From: Pseudokineococcus marinus
GTDB taxonomy: Bacteria > Actinomycetota > Actinomycetes > Actinomycetales > Quadrisphaeraceae
Length of the DNA: 64,000 bases
Reading direction: 5' to 3'
Assembly: GCF_037482405.1 (NCBI RefSeq)
Contig: NZ_JBBHZZ010000003.1
Location: 248,001 to 312,000 of the forward strand
Shown one piece after another: positions 7,828-16,271 of this stretch. A model generated the notes under the pieces. That model was not told where the DNA came from, made no database searches, and worked only from the letters and a program-made list of their open reading frames with translations. How positions within the stretch are numbered: position 1 is the first letter of the stretch; every line of letters begins with the position of its first letter. A program made the translations under genes and the position numbers.

Positions 7828-7867
7828 GGCCGGTGCCGTCGGCGGGTCGGGGAGCACCGCGGCCTCA
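7825..7867. terminator. Bidirectional hairpin between hisF and the TIGR03085 gene
   Basis: TGAGGCCGGTGC (7825-7836) pairs with the reverse-complementary 7854-7867, apart from a two-base bulge, around a 17-nt loop. The hairpin contains both stop codons of the convergent genes, which suits a shared terminator. No U-run follows. Confidence 0.5.
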
Positions 7868-8512
7868 GACCGCCCGGTCCACGCCCGCCAGCGCGCGGAC
7901 GTCCTCGGGCGAGCCCTCGACCTCGACGCGGGCGACGGCCTCGCGGCCGAAGCTGTGGAGCAGCACCTCGCCCACGTCGCCGCGCAGCACGACGGTGCCG
8001 GCGCCCTCGGGGGCGCGACGGGCGACGACGCGCCCCTCCGGGGTCTCCAGCACCACCCCGACCGGGGAGCGCCGGTAGAGCAGCCGGGCCCGCCCGCGCA
8101 GGCCGCCCCACAGCGCCCTGCGCACGGCGGCGGGCAGCGCGCGCGGCTCCGCGGGCGCGTCGCCCGCGCGCCGGACGTCCTCGGCGTGGACGAAGTGCTC
8201 GCCGGTGTTCACCGCCGTCTCCACCCCCGGCAGGGCGAAGGGCGACAGGCGCGGCGGCCCGGAGGCCACGAGGTCGAGGAGGACGTCGAACGGCCGGGCG
8301 GCGACGGCCGCCCGCACGCGCTCGCCGTGGCCGGCCAGGGGCGTGACCACGATGCCCAGCGCCGCGTCGGGGCGCCGCTCGCGGACGACGAGGTGGGCGG
8401 CGAGGTCGCGCGCGGTCCAGCCGGCGCAGAGCGTCGGGGCGTCGGGACCGCAGCGGCCCAGCTCCTCGACGAGGACGGCTCGCTCGGAGGCGGAGGGCGT
8501 CATGGTCGCCAT
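7865..8512 (-). CDS. TIGR03085-family protein (DinB/mycothiol-type metal-binding fold)
   Basis: 215 aa, ATG at 8512 with AGGGGG about 7 nt upstream. The protein follows the TIGR03085 pattern: an N-terminal SERAVLVEELGRCGPDAPTL, the helix WTARDLAAHLVVRERRPDA with a candidate metal-ligand histidine, then GVETAVNTGEHFVHAEDVRRA with two more histidines and acidic neighbours. Related proteins belong to the DinB/maleylpyruvate isomerase-like superfamily, which often acts with mycothiol. No substrate is known for this subfamily. The C-terminal third forms a small beta-rich domain with a final GEVLLHSFGREAVARVEVEG segment. Confidence 0.78.
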   Translation of the reverse strand: MATMTPSASERAVLVEELGRCGPDAPTLCAGWTARDLAAHLVVRERRPDAALGIVVTPLAGHGERVRAAVAARPFDVLLDLVASGPPRLSPFALPGVETAVNTGEHFVHAEDVRRAGDAPAEPRALPAAVRRALWGGLRGRARLLYRRSPVGVVLETPEGRVVARRAPEGAGTVVLRGDVGEVLLHSFGREAVARVEVEGSPEDVRALAGVDRAV

Positions 8513-8633
8513 CGTGCCCCCTGGGACCGACGGCGCCCAGCGGGCGCCGAGGGCGTGAACCTGGTCCGCTGCGCCCGGGTCCTGCGGCTCGACGAGTCGT
8601 CGTGGACGCATCCGTGGCCGGGCGGGGTGGGGC

Positions 8634-8732
8634 GGGGGCGGGAGACGTGCAGGGCACTGGCTACGCCCCCGTGCTGGGGCTGGCGCCCAGCACGGACGCT
8701 CGCCTGACGTGCCCTGCACGTCTCCCGCCCCC
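8634..8732 (+). repeat. 99-bp palindromic element, copy A
   Basis: Arms 8634-8657 and 8709-8732 are a perfect 24-bp inverted repeat, extended outward to 29 positions with a single mismatch. The 51-nt core between them begins TGGCTACG and ends GCCTGAC. In its centre GTGCTGGG (8671-8678) pairs with CCCAGCAC (8686-8693). The copy at 32782-32880 in inverted orientation has exactly the same arm and core lengths and the same core ends. It lies in the divergent gap 8513-8896, so it is not a simple terminator of either neighbour. The remainder of that gap shows no recognisable gene. Confidence 0.8.
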
Positions 8733-8896
8733 ACCCCTGGCAGGCGTCACCGGGCGCGGTGCTGCGCGTGCGGCTGGCTGGGGGCGTGGCGGCGGGCGGT
8801 CGGTGCCCGCGGCCCCGGGAAGCCCGGGACGCCGCTGTCGGTCGCCCGTGAGAACGTGTGCTGCCCAGCCTCGTGGGCCCGCCTGAGAGGACGTCC

Positions 8897-10987
8897 GTGC
8901 CCCGCCGCTCCGCACCGCCTCCCGTCCCGGACCGAGCCGCAGCGCACCCTCCCGGCCCCCAGCCGTCCACTCCGGAGCCGTCCCCTCGCGCCTCCGAGGT
9001 CCCGCGCCAGCCCGACCGCCGCCGACGCCCGTCGCGGCCCGCGCGCCCCGCCCACCCTCCGGGCGCCACCCGCCGCGGGGTCCGCGTCGTCGCCCGCGGG
9101 GCGCGCGACGAGCCGCGCGTCCTCGGCCTGGCCGTCGCCGTCTCCGCCGTCTACGGCGCCGGGACGGCGGCCGCGGGCTGGCTCCTCGGCCGCACGACCG
9201 ACGAGGTGCTCGCGCCGCTGTTCGCCGGGGACCCCGGCGTCGACCGCGGCGACGTGCTCCTCGCCGGTCTGGCGCTCGCGGGCGTCGCCGTCGTCACCGC
9301 GGTGGCCGTCGCGCTGAGGCGCATGGTCGCCGGCCGGGTCTTCGCCAACCTCCAGGCCCGCTACCGGCGGCGCCTCGCCCACCAGTACCTGCGCCTGCCC
9401 ATCGCCTGGCACCACCGCCACCCCGCCGGTCAGCTCCTCGCCAACGCGAGCAGCGACGTCGAGGCCAGCTTCACGATCTTCAACCCCCTGCCGATGGCGC
9501 TCGGGGTCGTCGTCATGGCCGTCGTGGCCGCCGTCGCCATGGTCGCCGCCGACCCCGTCCTCGCCCTCGTCGGCCTGCTCAGCCTGCCCGCGATGGTCGT
9601 CGCGAACATCGCCTACCAGCGCGCCATGTCGCCCCGCGTGGTGCGGGCCCAGGCGCTGCGCGGCGAGGTCTCGGCCATGGCCCACGAGAGCTTCGACGGC
9701 GCCGTCGTCGTCAAGACGCTCGGCCGCGAGGGGGCCGAGACCCGCCGCTTCGGCGCCGCCGCCGACCGGCTGCGCGCGGCCAACGTCGACGTCGGGCGCA
9801 CGCGCGGCGCCTTCGACCCCGCCGTCGAGGCGCTGCCGAGCCTGGCGAGCCTCGCCGTCCTGGCGGTCGGCGCGGTGCGCGCCGCGTCGGGGGACGTCGG
9901 CGTCGGCGACGTCTTCACGGTCGTCTACCTGCTCACGGTGCTCGCCTCGCCGGTGCGCGCCTTCGGGTGGGTCCTCGCCGAGCTGCCCCGGGCGGCCGTC
10001 GGCTTCGGGCGCGTGCGCACGGTGCTCGACGCCCGCGGCCGCACGACCTGGGGCGAGAGCCCCCTGCCGCGCGGCGGCCTGTCGCTGCAGATGCGCGGGG
10101 TCGAGCTGGCGCACGCGCGCGGGGCGGACGAGGACCTCGACGCCGGCGAGGTCGCCGGTACGGCGAGGGGTGCCGGCGCGCCGGAGCCCGCCGACGCCCC
10201 CGCGGCCGACGGCGTGCCCGCCCTGCGCGGGGTCGACCTCGACGTCCCCGCCGGGTCGACGACCGCCCTCGTGGGCCCCACCGGCTCCGGCAAGTCCACG
10301 CTCGCCTCCCTCGCCGTGCGGCTGCTCGACCCCGACAGCGGGGTCGTGCGCCTGGGCGGCGTCGACGCCCGCGAGCTGCGCGAGGGCTCCCTGCCGGCCG
10401 AGGTCGCCCTCGTGCCCCAGGGCACCTTCGTCTTCGACGACACCGTCCGCGGCAACATCACCCTCGGCGCCGAGGTCGACGAGCAGCGCCTGCGGGACGC
10501 GCTCGAGACGTCGCAGGCCGCCGAGTTCGTCGACGCCCTGCCCGAGGGCCTCGAGACCCGCGTGGGGGAGCGCGGCACCTCGCTCTCCGGGGGCCAGCGC
10601 CAGCGGCTGGCCCTCGCGCGGGCCCTCGTGCGCGACCCGCGCCTGCTCGTCCTCGACGACGCGACCTCCGCCGTCGACCCGGCCGTGGAGGCCGAGATCC
10701 TCAGCGCGCTGCGCCGTCCGCCGGCACCCGGGGCGCCGCGGCCCACCGTCCTGCTCGTGGCCTACCGACGGGCCACCATCGCCCTCGCCGACCGCGTGGC
10801 GTGGATGGAGCACGGGCGCGTCGTCGACGAGGGCACGCACGAGGAGCTGCTGGAGCGGCGGCCGGCCTACCGCCACCTCGTCACGGCGTACGAGGAGGCG
10901 GCCCTGGCGGCCGACGCCCCGTCCGGCGCCCCGCCCGGGCCCGGTGCCGTCGCCCCGGCGGCCTCGACCTCCGGGGGGCGGCGGTGA
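8897..10987 (+). CDS. ABC exporter half-transporter with degenerate ATPase site (heterodimer subunit 1)
   Basis: 696 aa, GTG start with a GAGAGG ribosome binding site. The N-terminal ~60 residues are Pro/Arg-rich. The type I exporter membrane domain occupies ~65-350. The nucleotide-binding domain follows, with Walker A GPTGSGKST (~458-466) and a canonical LSGGQRQR signature (~563). Two key residues deviate. Walker B reads LLVLDDAT, with Asp where the catalytic Glu is expected. The switch region reads LVAYRRAT, with Tyr where the H-loop His is expected. The next gene, overlapping by 4 nt, has canonical versions of both, so the pair should form an exporter with one active and one degenerate ATP site. 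The substrate is unknown. Confidence 0.88.
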   Translation: MPRRSAPPPVPDRAAAHPPGPQPSTPEPSPRASEVPRQPDRRRRPSRPARPAHPPGATRRGVRVVARGARDEPRVLGLAVAVSAVYGAGTAAAGWLLGRTTDEVLAPLFAGDPGVDRGDVLLAGLALAGVAVVTAVAVALRRMVAGRVFANLQARYRRRLAHQYLRLPIAWHHRHPAGQLLANASSDVEASFTIFNPLPMALGVVVMAVVAAVAMVAADPVLALVGLLSLPAMVVANIAYQRAMSPRVVRAQALRGEVSAMAHESFDGAVVVKTLGREGAETRRFGAAADRLRAANVDVGRTRGAFDPAVEALPSLASLAVLAVGAVRAASGDVGVGDVFTVVYLLTVLASPVRAFGWVLAELPRAAVGFGRVRTVLDARGRTTWGESPLPRGGLSLQMRGVELAHARGADEDLDAGEVAGTARGAGAPEPADAPAADGVPALRGVDLDVPAGSTTALVGPTGSGKSTLASLAVRLLDPDSGVVRLGGVDARELREGSLPAEVALVPQGTFVFDDTVRGNITLGAEVDEQRLRDALETSQAAEFVDALPEGLETRVGERGTSLSGGQRQRLALARALVRDPRLLVLDDATSAVDPAVEAEILSALRRPPAPGAPRPTVLLVAYRRATIALADRVAWMEHGRVVDEGTHEELLERRPAYRHLVTAYEEAALAADAPSGAPPGPGAVAPAASTSGGRR

Positions 10988-12801
10988 GCGCCGCGGGCGC
11001 CCCGCCGCCCGCGGGCACGCGCATCGCCCGCGAGGCGGGCGACGGCGTCGTCGCCACGGTGCGGCGCGGTCTCGCGCTGTCCCCGCTCATGCGCCGTGGG
11101 CTGATGGGCACCCTCCTGCTCGGCGTCCTCGCGACCGCCGGGCGCGTCGTCGTGCCGCTCGCCACCCAGCGGACGGTCGACGCCGGCATCAACGGCCCCG
11201 ACGGGCCCGACCCGGGCCTCGTGACGCGCCTCGTGCTCGTCGGCGTGGTCGTCGTCGTCGCGACGGCCTTCGTGTCCTACGTGGTCAACCGGCGCCTGTT
11301 CACCGCGACCGAGGCGGGCCTGGCGGAGCTGCGCACCACCGCCTTCCGGCGCGTGCACGACCTGTCGGCCCTCACGCAGTCGTCCGAGCAGCGGGGCTCG
11401 CTCGTCTCCCGCGTGACGACGGACGTCGACACGATCTCCCAGTTCCTCCAGTTCGGCGGCCTGCTGCTCGTGCTGTCGGTCGGCCAGGTGCTCGTCGTCT
11501 CGGTGATCATCGGCGTGACGTCCTGGCAGCTGCTGCTCGTCGTCGTGGCCTGCTTCGTGCCCGTCGTCCTCTTCGGCCGCTGGATGCAGCCGCGGGTCTC
11601 CGCGGCCTACGCCGAGGTCAGGGCCCGGGTGGGGCGCGTCCTCGGCGGCGTGTCGGAGACGGTGGTCGGCGCCGACACCATCCGCGCCTACGGCGCCGAG
11701 GCCCGCACGCGGGCCCGTGTGGACGCGGCGGTCGAGGACCAGCGCCGGGCGCAGGTGCGCGCCCAGACGCTCGTCGCGACCTCCTTCTCGACGGCCGTGC
11801 TCGGCGCGGGCGTCGTCGTCGCCGCGGTCGTCGTCGTCGGTGCGCTGCTCGGCGTCGACGGCGACCTGACGCTCGGGCAGCTGACGGCCGTGCTGCTCCT
11901 CGTGCAGCTGCTCACCGGCCCGGTCCAGAGCCTCACCGAGGTCCTCAACGAGCTGCAGAACGCCGTCGCCGGCTGGCGGCGCGTGCTGGCGCTCCTCGAC
12001 ACGCCGGTCGACCTGGCCGACCCGGGCGAGGACGGCCGCGACCTGCCCGACGGGCCGCTCGACCTGCGCGTCGAGGGCGTCGGGTACGCCTACCCGGGCG
12101 GACGCCCGGCCCTGTCCGACGTCGACCTGGCCGTGCCGGCGGGCACGCGCGTGGCGGTCGTGGGGCGCACCGGCTCGGGAAAGACGACGCTCGCCCGCCT
12201 GCTCACGCGCCTGCAGGACCCGGTGAGCGGGCGCGTCGTCCTCGGCGGCGAGGACCTGCGGCGGGTCCGCGCGGCCAGCCTGCGCCGCCGCGTCGCCATG
12301 GTCCCGCAGGAGGGCTTCCTCTTCGAGGGGACCGTCGCCGACAACGTCGCGATGGGCCGCGAGGGCAGCACGGGCGAGGACGTGCGCCGGGTCGTCGAGG
12401 AGCTCGGGCTCGGGCCGTGGGTCGACGGGCTGCCCGACGGCCTCGGCACGCGCGTCGGCCAGCGGGGCGAGGCGCTGTCGGCGGGGGAGCGCCAGCTCGT
12501 GGCCCTGGCGCGCGCCCGCCTGGCCGACCCCGACGTGCTCGTCCTCGACGAGGCGACCTCCGCCGTCGACCCCGCGCTCGACGTCGCCATCGGCGCGGCC
12601 CTCGAGCGGCTCATGGCCGGGCGGACCTCCGTGACGATCGCCCACCGGATGTCGACGGCCGAGCGGGCCGACCTCGTCGTCGTCGTCTCCGGCGGGCGGG
12701 TCACCGAGACCGGCCGGCACGCCGACCTCGTCGACGCGGGCGGTCACTACGCCGAGCTGCACCGCGCGTGGGCCGCCCAGCTCTCCCCGGCGGGCGGCTG
12801 A
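10984..12801 (+). CDS. ABC exporter half-transporter with canonical ATPase residues (heterodimer subunit 2)
   Basis: 605 aa, GTG overlapping the stop of the first subunit. The six-helix membrane domain spans ~35-330. The nucleotide-binding domain has Walker A GRTGSGKTT (~394), Walker B LVLDEATSAVD with the catalytic Glu (~520), and H-loop IAHRMST (~553). Its signature is LSAGERQ rather than LSGGQ. In the dimer this imperfect signature faces the degenerate Walker B/H-loop of subunit 1, and the intact LSGGQ of subunit 1 faces this intact site. That is the classic asymmetric heterodimer logic (TM287/288 or BmrCD type). Export of a lipid, peptide or drug is possible; nothing nearby indicates which. 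Confidence 0.88.
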   Translation: MSAAGAPPPAGTRIAREAGDGVVATVRRGLALSPLMRRGLMGTLLLGVLATAGRVVVPLATQRTVDAGINGPDGPDPGLVTRLVLVGVVVVVATAFVSYVVNRRLFTATEAGLAELRTTAFRRVHDLSALTQSSEQRGSLVSRVTTDVDTISQFLQFGGLLLVLSVGQVLVVSVIIGVTSWQLLLVVVACFVPVVLFGRWMQPRVSAAYAEVRARVGRVLGGVSETVVGADTIRAYGAEARTRARVDAAVEDQRRAQVRAQTLVATSFSTAVLGAGVVVAAVVVVGALLGVDGDLTLGQLTAVLLLVQLLTGPVQSLTEVLNELQNAVAGWRRVLALLDTPVDLADPGEDGRDLPDGPLDLRVEGVGYAYPGGRPALSDVDLAVPAGTRVAVVGRTGSGKTTLARLLTRLQDPVSGRVVLGGEDLRRVRAASLRRRVAMVPQEGFLFEGTVADNVAMGREGSTGEDVRRVVEELGLGPWVDGLPDGLGTRVGQRGEALSAGERQLVALARARLADPDVLVLDEATSAVDPALDVAIGAALERLMAGRTSVTIAHRMSTAERADLVVVVSGGRVTETGRHADLVDAGGHYAELHRAWAAQLSPAGG

Positions 12802-12807
12802 GGCCGT

Positions 12808-12839
12808 CGGCCGGCGACGACGACGGCCGGCGACGACGA
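12808..12839. repeat. Two tandem 16-bp repeats downstream of the ABC operon
   Basis: CGGCCGGCGACGACGA occurs at 12808-12823 and again at 12824-12839. It is followed by further GACGAC/GGCGG simple sequence up to the hisI start region. No function is evident. The whole 12802-12894 gap is simple sequence, plus a weak GAGGAT hexamer 6 nt before hisI. Confidence 0.7.
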
Positions 12840-12894
12840 CGACGGCGGGCGACGGCGGCGGGGGCGGGGTCGGGCGCGGTGGGAGGATCGGCGC

Positions 12895-13332
12895 GTGAGC
12901 GCACCGACCTCCTCCGGCACCGACCTCGACCCCGCGGTGGCCGCCCGCCTGCGGCGCACGCCCGACGGCCTGGTGGCCGCGGTGGTCCAGCAGCACGACA
13001 CCGGCGAGGTGCTCATGCTCGGCTGGATGGACGACCGGGCCCTCGCGCTCACCCTCAGCACGGGCCGCGCCACCTACTGGAGCCGCAGCCGCCAGGAGCT
13101 GTGGCGCAAGGGGGACACCTCCGGGCACGTGCAGCACGTGCGCTCGGTCGCGCTGGACTGCGACGGCGACGCCCTGCTCGTGCGCGTCGACCAGACGGGC
13201 CCGGCGTGCCACACCGGCACCCGCACCTGCTTCGACGGCCGCGACCTCGGTGCCCGCGACGTCGTCGCCGAAGGGACCACCAGCGGTGCGGGCGGCATCA
13301 CGGGCGGCGCCACGGGCGGTGGCGGGGCGTGA
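12895..13332 (+). CDS. hisI: Phosphoribosyl-AMP cyclohydrolase
   Basis: 145 aa. Opens the purine ring of phosphoribosyl-AMP, the third step of histidine synthesis. Conserved stretches include VVQQHDTGEVLMLGWMDDRAL, and TYWSRSRQELWRKGDTSG. The Asp-rich metal-binding segment is LDCDGDALLVRVDQTG, followed by the zinc-ligand cysteines in ACHTGTRTCF. It is the monofunctional form; the pyrophosphatase is the separate hisE at 3504. About 20 Gly/Ala/Thr-rich residues close the protein. The GTGA overlap with trpE couples histidine and tryptophan genes on one mRNA. Confidence 0.94.
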   Translation: MSAPTSSGTDLDPAVAARLRRTPDGLVAAVVQQHDTGEVLMLGWMDDRALALTLSTGRATYWSRSRQELWRKGDTSGHVQHVRSVALDCDGDALLVRVDQTGPACHTGTRTCFDGRDLGARDVVAEGTTSGAGGITGGATGGGGA

Positions 13333-14888
13333 GCGCGGGACCCGACGGGCGCCTCGGGGCGACGTGGCCGTCGCTCGACGTCTTCCGCGAGCTGGCCCGC
13401 GACCGACGGGTCGTGCCGGTCGTGCGCCGCGTGCTCGCCGACGGCGAGACGCCCGTGGGCCTCTACCGCAAGCTGTCGGGCGACGCGCCGGGCTCCTTCC
13501 TCCTCGAGTCCGCCGAGGGCGGGCGTTGGTCGCGCTGGTCGATCGTCGGCGCGCGCTCCGGGGCGATGCTGCTGGGCGGCGACGGCGCCTCGCAGTGGGT
13601 CGGCGAGCCCCCCGCGGGCGTGCCGACGTCGGGGGAGCCGACGGAGGTGCTCGCGGCCGTCATGGACGCCCTGCACACCCCGCGCCTGCCCGGCCTCCCA
13701 CCGCTGACCGGCGGCATGGTCGGCGTCCTCGGGTACGACGTCGTCCGCGCCTGGGAACGGCTGCCGGTGCGCTCGCCCGACGAGCTCGGCGCGCCGCCGG
13801 TGATGATGGCGCTCGCCACGGACGTCGCCGTGCTCGACCACAGCGACGGCACGCTGCTGCTCGTCGCCAACGCGGTGAACCACGACGGGACCGACGAGCG
13901 CGTCGACGAGGCCTGGGGCGACGCCGTCGCGCGGCTCGACCGCATGGTCGCCGAGCTGGCCGCACCCGCGCCGTCCACGGTCGCCGTCCACGACGGCGGC
14001 GGGGGCGAGCCGCCCGCGCCGCGGGAGCGCACGCGCCGGGAGGACTACCTCGAGGCCGTGCGGCGCGGCAAGGAGGCCATCGTCGACGGCGAGGTCTTCC
14101 AGGTCGTCCTCTCCCAGCGCTTCGAGCTGGACTGCCCGGCCGACGCGCTCGACGTCTACCGCTGCCTGCGGGCGTCCAACCCGAGCCCGTACATGTACCT
14201 CTTCCGCGGGCAGCGCCCCGACGGCAGCCGCGTCGACGTCGTCGGCTCGAGCCCCGAGGCGCTCGTCAAGGTCGAGGCGGGCCGGGTGCTGGCGCACCCC
14301 ATCGCGGGCACGCGCCCGCGCGGCGCCAAGCCCGAGGACGACGTCCGCCTCGCGGAGGAGCTGCTCGACGACGCCAAGGAGCGCTCCGAGCACCTCATGC
14401 TCGTCGACCTCGCCCGGAACGACCTCGCGAGGGTCTGCGAGCCGGGGACCGTCGACGTCGTCGAGTTCATGGCGGTCGAGCGCTACAGCCACGTCATGCA
14501 CCTCGTCTCGACGGTGCTCGGCGACGTGCGCCCCGGGACGGCGGCGATGGCCGTGCTCCGTGCGGCCTTCCCGGCGGGGACGCTGTCCGGCGCGCCGAAG
14601 CCGCGGGCCATGGAGCTCATCGACGCGCTCGAGCCGGTGCGGCGCGGCGTCTACGGCGGTGTCGTGGGCTACCTCGACTTCGCGGGCGACCTGGACATGG
14701 CCATCGCCATCCGCACGGCCGTCCTGTCCGACGGAAGGGCGCACGTGCAGGCGGGCGCCGGCGTCGTCGCGGACTCGGTCCCGGAGCTCGAGGACGCCGA
14801 GTGCCGGGCCAAGGCGGCGGCCGTGCTCCGCGCCGTGGCAGCGGCGACCACGCTGCGACCGCCGGCGCCGGCCGGCGGCCCCCGGTGA
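13329..14888 (+). CDS. trpE: Anthranilate synthase component I
   Basis: 519 aa. With a glutamine amidotransferase partner (trpG, not in the window) it converts chorismate and ammonia to anthranilate, the first step of tryptophan synthesis. The N-terminal regulatory domain contains the feedback-site motif SFLLESAEGGRW (~56-67), so inhibition by tryptophan is likely. The chorismate-binding domain carries GEVFQVVLSQRFE, NPSPYMYLFR, GSSPEALVKVE, PIAGTRPRG, the metal-binding DLARNDLARV, and the C-terminal GGVVGYLDFAGDLDMAIAIRT. It overlaps hisI and the following membrane-protein gene by 4 nt each. Confidence 0.96.
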   Translation: MSAGPDGRLGATWPSLDVFRELARDRRVVPVVRRVLADGETPVGLYRKLSGDAPGSFLLESAEGGRWSRWSIVGARSGAMLLGGDGASQWVGEPPAGVPTSGEPTEVLAAVMDALHTPRLPGLPPLTGGMVGVLGYDVVRAWERLPVRSPDELGAPPVMMALATDVAVLDHSDGTLLLVANAVNHDGTDERVDEAWGDAVARLDRMVAELAAPAPSTVAVHDGGGGEPPAPRERTRREDYLEAVRRGKEAIVDGEVFQVVLSQRFELDCPADALDVYRCLRASNPSPYMYLFRGQRPDGSRVDVVGSSPEALVKVEAGRVLAHPIAGTRPRGAKPEDDVRLAEELLDDAKERSEHLMLVDLARNDLARVCEPGTVDVVEFMAVERYSHVMHLVSTVLGDVRPGTAAMAVLRAAFPAGTLSGAPKPRAMELIDALEPVRRGVYGGVVGYLDFAGDLDMAIAIRTAVLSDGRAHVQAGAGVVADSVPELEDAECRAKAAAVLRAVAAATTLRPPAPAGGPR

Positions 14889-15643
14889 GCCCGGCCGGCC
14901 GGGGCGCCCGGCTCCCGCGCGCCCGCGCCGTCCTCGGTCTGCTGGCCCTCGGGGCGGTCGTGGTCGTCTCGGGGGCGCTCACGTGGACGCGGGCGGACGT
15001 CGCCGGCGCCCTCGCCGGCGCGGGGGAGGTGGCGGCGACGGGCGGGTCGGCGGCCCCGCTCGTGCCGGCGCTCGGCCTCGTGGCCCTCGCCGGGGCCGCC
15101 GCCGCGAGCACGACGCGCCGCGCCGGGTCGCTCGTCGCGCTCGGCGTCGTGGCGGCCGCGGGCGCCGGCGTCGTCGCCGGCGCCGCGGGGGTCCTCGTCG
15201 ACCCTCTGGGCGCCACCGCCGGGGAGGTCGGCCAGGTGCTCGGCGTGACCGCCGGCTCGGTGGGCCCGGGCGACGCGACCGCCTCCGCGACGGCGTGGCC
15301 CTGGGTCACCGCGGTGGTGGGCGCGCTGCTCGCCGTGCTGGCGGTCGCCGCGCTGCCCGCCTCGCGCGCGTGGCCGAGCGGGCGCCGCTACGAGGCGCCG
15401 TCCGCCCGGGCCGATGAGCTGGAGCGCGGTGTCGACGCCGACGCCGACGACGGCGGGGCCGCGGGCGCGAGGGACGGGGCGGCAGGCGCGGGCGCCCGGA
15501 CCGGCGACCCGGGCGGCGGGGCCGAGGGGGAGGGCCCGGCCGCCGAGCGGGCGCGGCGCCGGGGCGAGGCCTTCGACGCGTGGGACTCCCTGTCCCGCGG
15601 AGAGGACCCGACCGGCGGGGTCGAGGGCGACCGCCGCCGCTGA
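14885..15643 (+). CDS. Trp biosynthesis-associated membrane protein (TIGR02234 family)
   Basis: 252 aa, GTG overlapping the trpE stop. Four hydrophobic helices (~15-35, ~55-72, ~78-103, ~135-160) match the TIGR02234 layout, including TRRAGSLVALGVVAAAGA and the loop ending in SATAWPWVTAVVGALL. The cytoplasmic tail is long, acidic and Gly/Ala-rich, and ends in FDAWDSLSRGEDPT, a common ending in this family. These proteins always lie between trpE and trpC in actinobacteria, but no biochemical role is known. The C-terminal tail is much longer than the core requires. Confidence 0.8.
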   Translation: MSPAGRGARLPRARAVLGLLALGAVVVVSGALTWTRADVAGALAGAGEVAATGGSAAPLVPALGLVALAGAAAASTTRRAGSLVALGVVAAAGAGVVAGAAGVLVDPLGATAGEVGQVLGVTAGSVGPGDATASATAWPWVTAVVGALLAVLAVAALPASRAWPSGRRYEAPSARADELERGVDADADDGGAAGARDGAAGAGARTGDPGGGAEGEGPAAERARRRGEAFDAWDSLSRGEDPTGGVEGDRRR

Positions 15644-15686
15644 TCCGACGGCGGGAGCCGCGGGAGCCGCGGGGCGCGGCGGCTGG

Positions 15687-15692
15687 CATGAT
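15687..15692 (+). promoter_or_regulatory. Possible -10 CATGAT upstream of the HGxxPAAW gene
   Basis: CATGAT in an otherwise extremely G+C-rich gap (15644-15855) is the only AT-containing hexamer resembling a -10 box. It would give an untranslated leader of roughly 155 nt before the ATG at 15856. No -35 match is convincing. The leader can form GC-rich hairpins but shows no known riboswitch pattern. Confidence 0.3.
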
Positions 15693-15855
15693 GACGGAGC
15701 GCCCGAGGGGGCCGCGCGAGCGGTCGTCGCGAGCGCCGTGACCGCGCCGCTCGGCGCGACGTCGCCCGACCACCACCGACGACCAGACCGATCGACGAGA
15801 GCGAGCCGTGCGTCGGACCGCCGCAGGGCCGTCCGGGCCGGTCGAGGAGGGCCCC

Positions 15856-16221
15856 ATGGCCGAGCGCACGCAGGACCGCGGCACCCAGCAGGACGCGCAG
15901 CCCGACCCCCGGCACCAGCCGCAGCTCCCCCCGCACGCGGAGGACCACGGGCACAGCCTCGCCGCGTGGGCGGGCGTCGGGGTCGTCATGGTCGGCGCCC
16001 TCGTCGGCTGCCTCGCCGTCGTCTTCACCGTGTGGTGGCTCCTGGCCGTCGGCTTCGTCGTCATGGCCGTCGGGCCCGTCGTCGGGATCGTCCTCGCCAA
16101 GATGGGCTACGGGGCGGGCACGCCCGAGCAGTCCTCCGACGAGCCGGGCGACGAGCCCCACCACGGCCCGGCCGGGCGCTCGGGCGAGTCGGCGTCGACG
16201 ACGGCCAACGGGCCCCGCTGA
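15856..16221 (+). CDS. HGxxPAAW-family small membrane protein
   Basis: 121 aa, ATG with a GAGGAGG ribosome binding site 5 nt upstream. The polar N-terminus ends in the family signature HGHSLAAW (normally HGxxPAAW; Pro is replaced by Leu here). Two hydrophobic helices follow, WAGVGVVMVGALVGCLAVVF and a second that ends in VGPVVGIVLAKMGYG. The tail is acidic and His/Gly-rich. The family is restricted to actinobacteria, is usually encoded between trpE and trpC, and has no known function. The longer in-frame reading from 15808 lacks a ribosome binding site and family support. Confidence 0.8.
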   Translation: MAERTQDRGTQQDAQPDPRHQPQLPPHAEDHGHSLAAWAGVGVVMVGALVGCLAVVFTVWWLLAVGFVVMAVGPVVGIVLAKMGYGAGTPEQSSDEPGDEPHHGPAGRSGESASTTANGPR

Positions 16222-16271
16222 GCCCGCGGCTCACGCCGGCCCCGTCCCCCTCGAGGGGCCGGGCGCCGGGA

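Noticed and set aside
8835..8857. cTGTCGGTc followed by 8 nt and GAACGT upstream of the ABC exporter, resembling the DNA-damage promoter
   Set aside because: The -10 position lacks the initial T, and the gene has a normal ribosome binding site and a ~35-nt leader, unlike the leaderless repair genes. Probably chance.
10170..14888. Open frame of ~1570 codons across the ABC genes, hisI and trpE
   Set aside because: Only its last third is trpE. The upstream part is Arg/Pro/Ala-rich translation of other genes in a wrong frame.
15644..15855. Leader before the HGxxPAAW gene examined for a riboswitch
   Set aside because: GC-rich hairpins but no conserved motif of any riboswitch class that I know.
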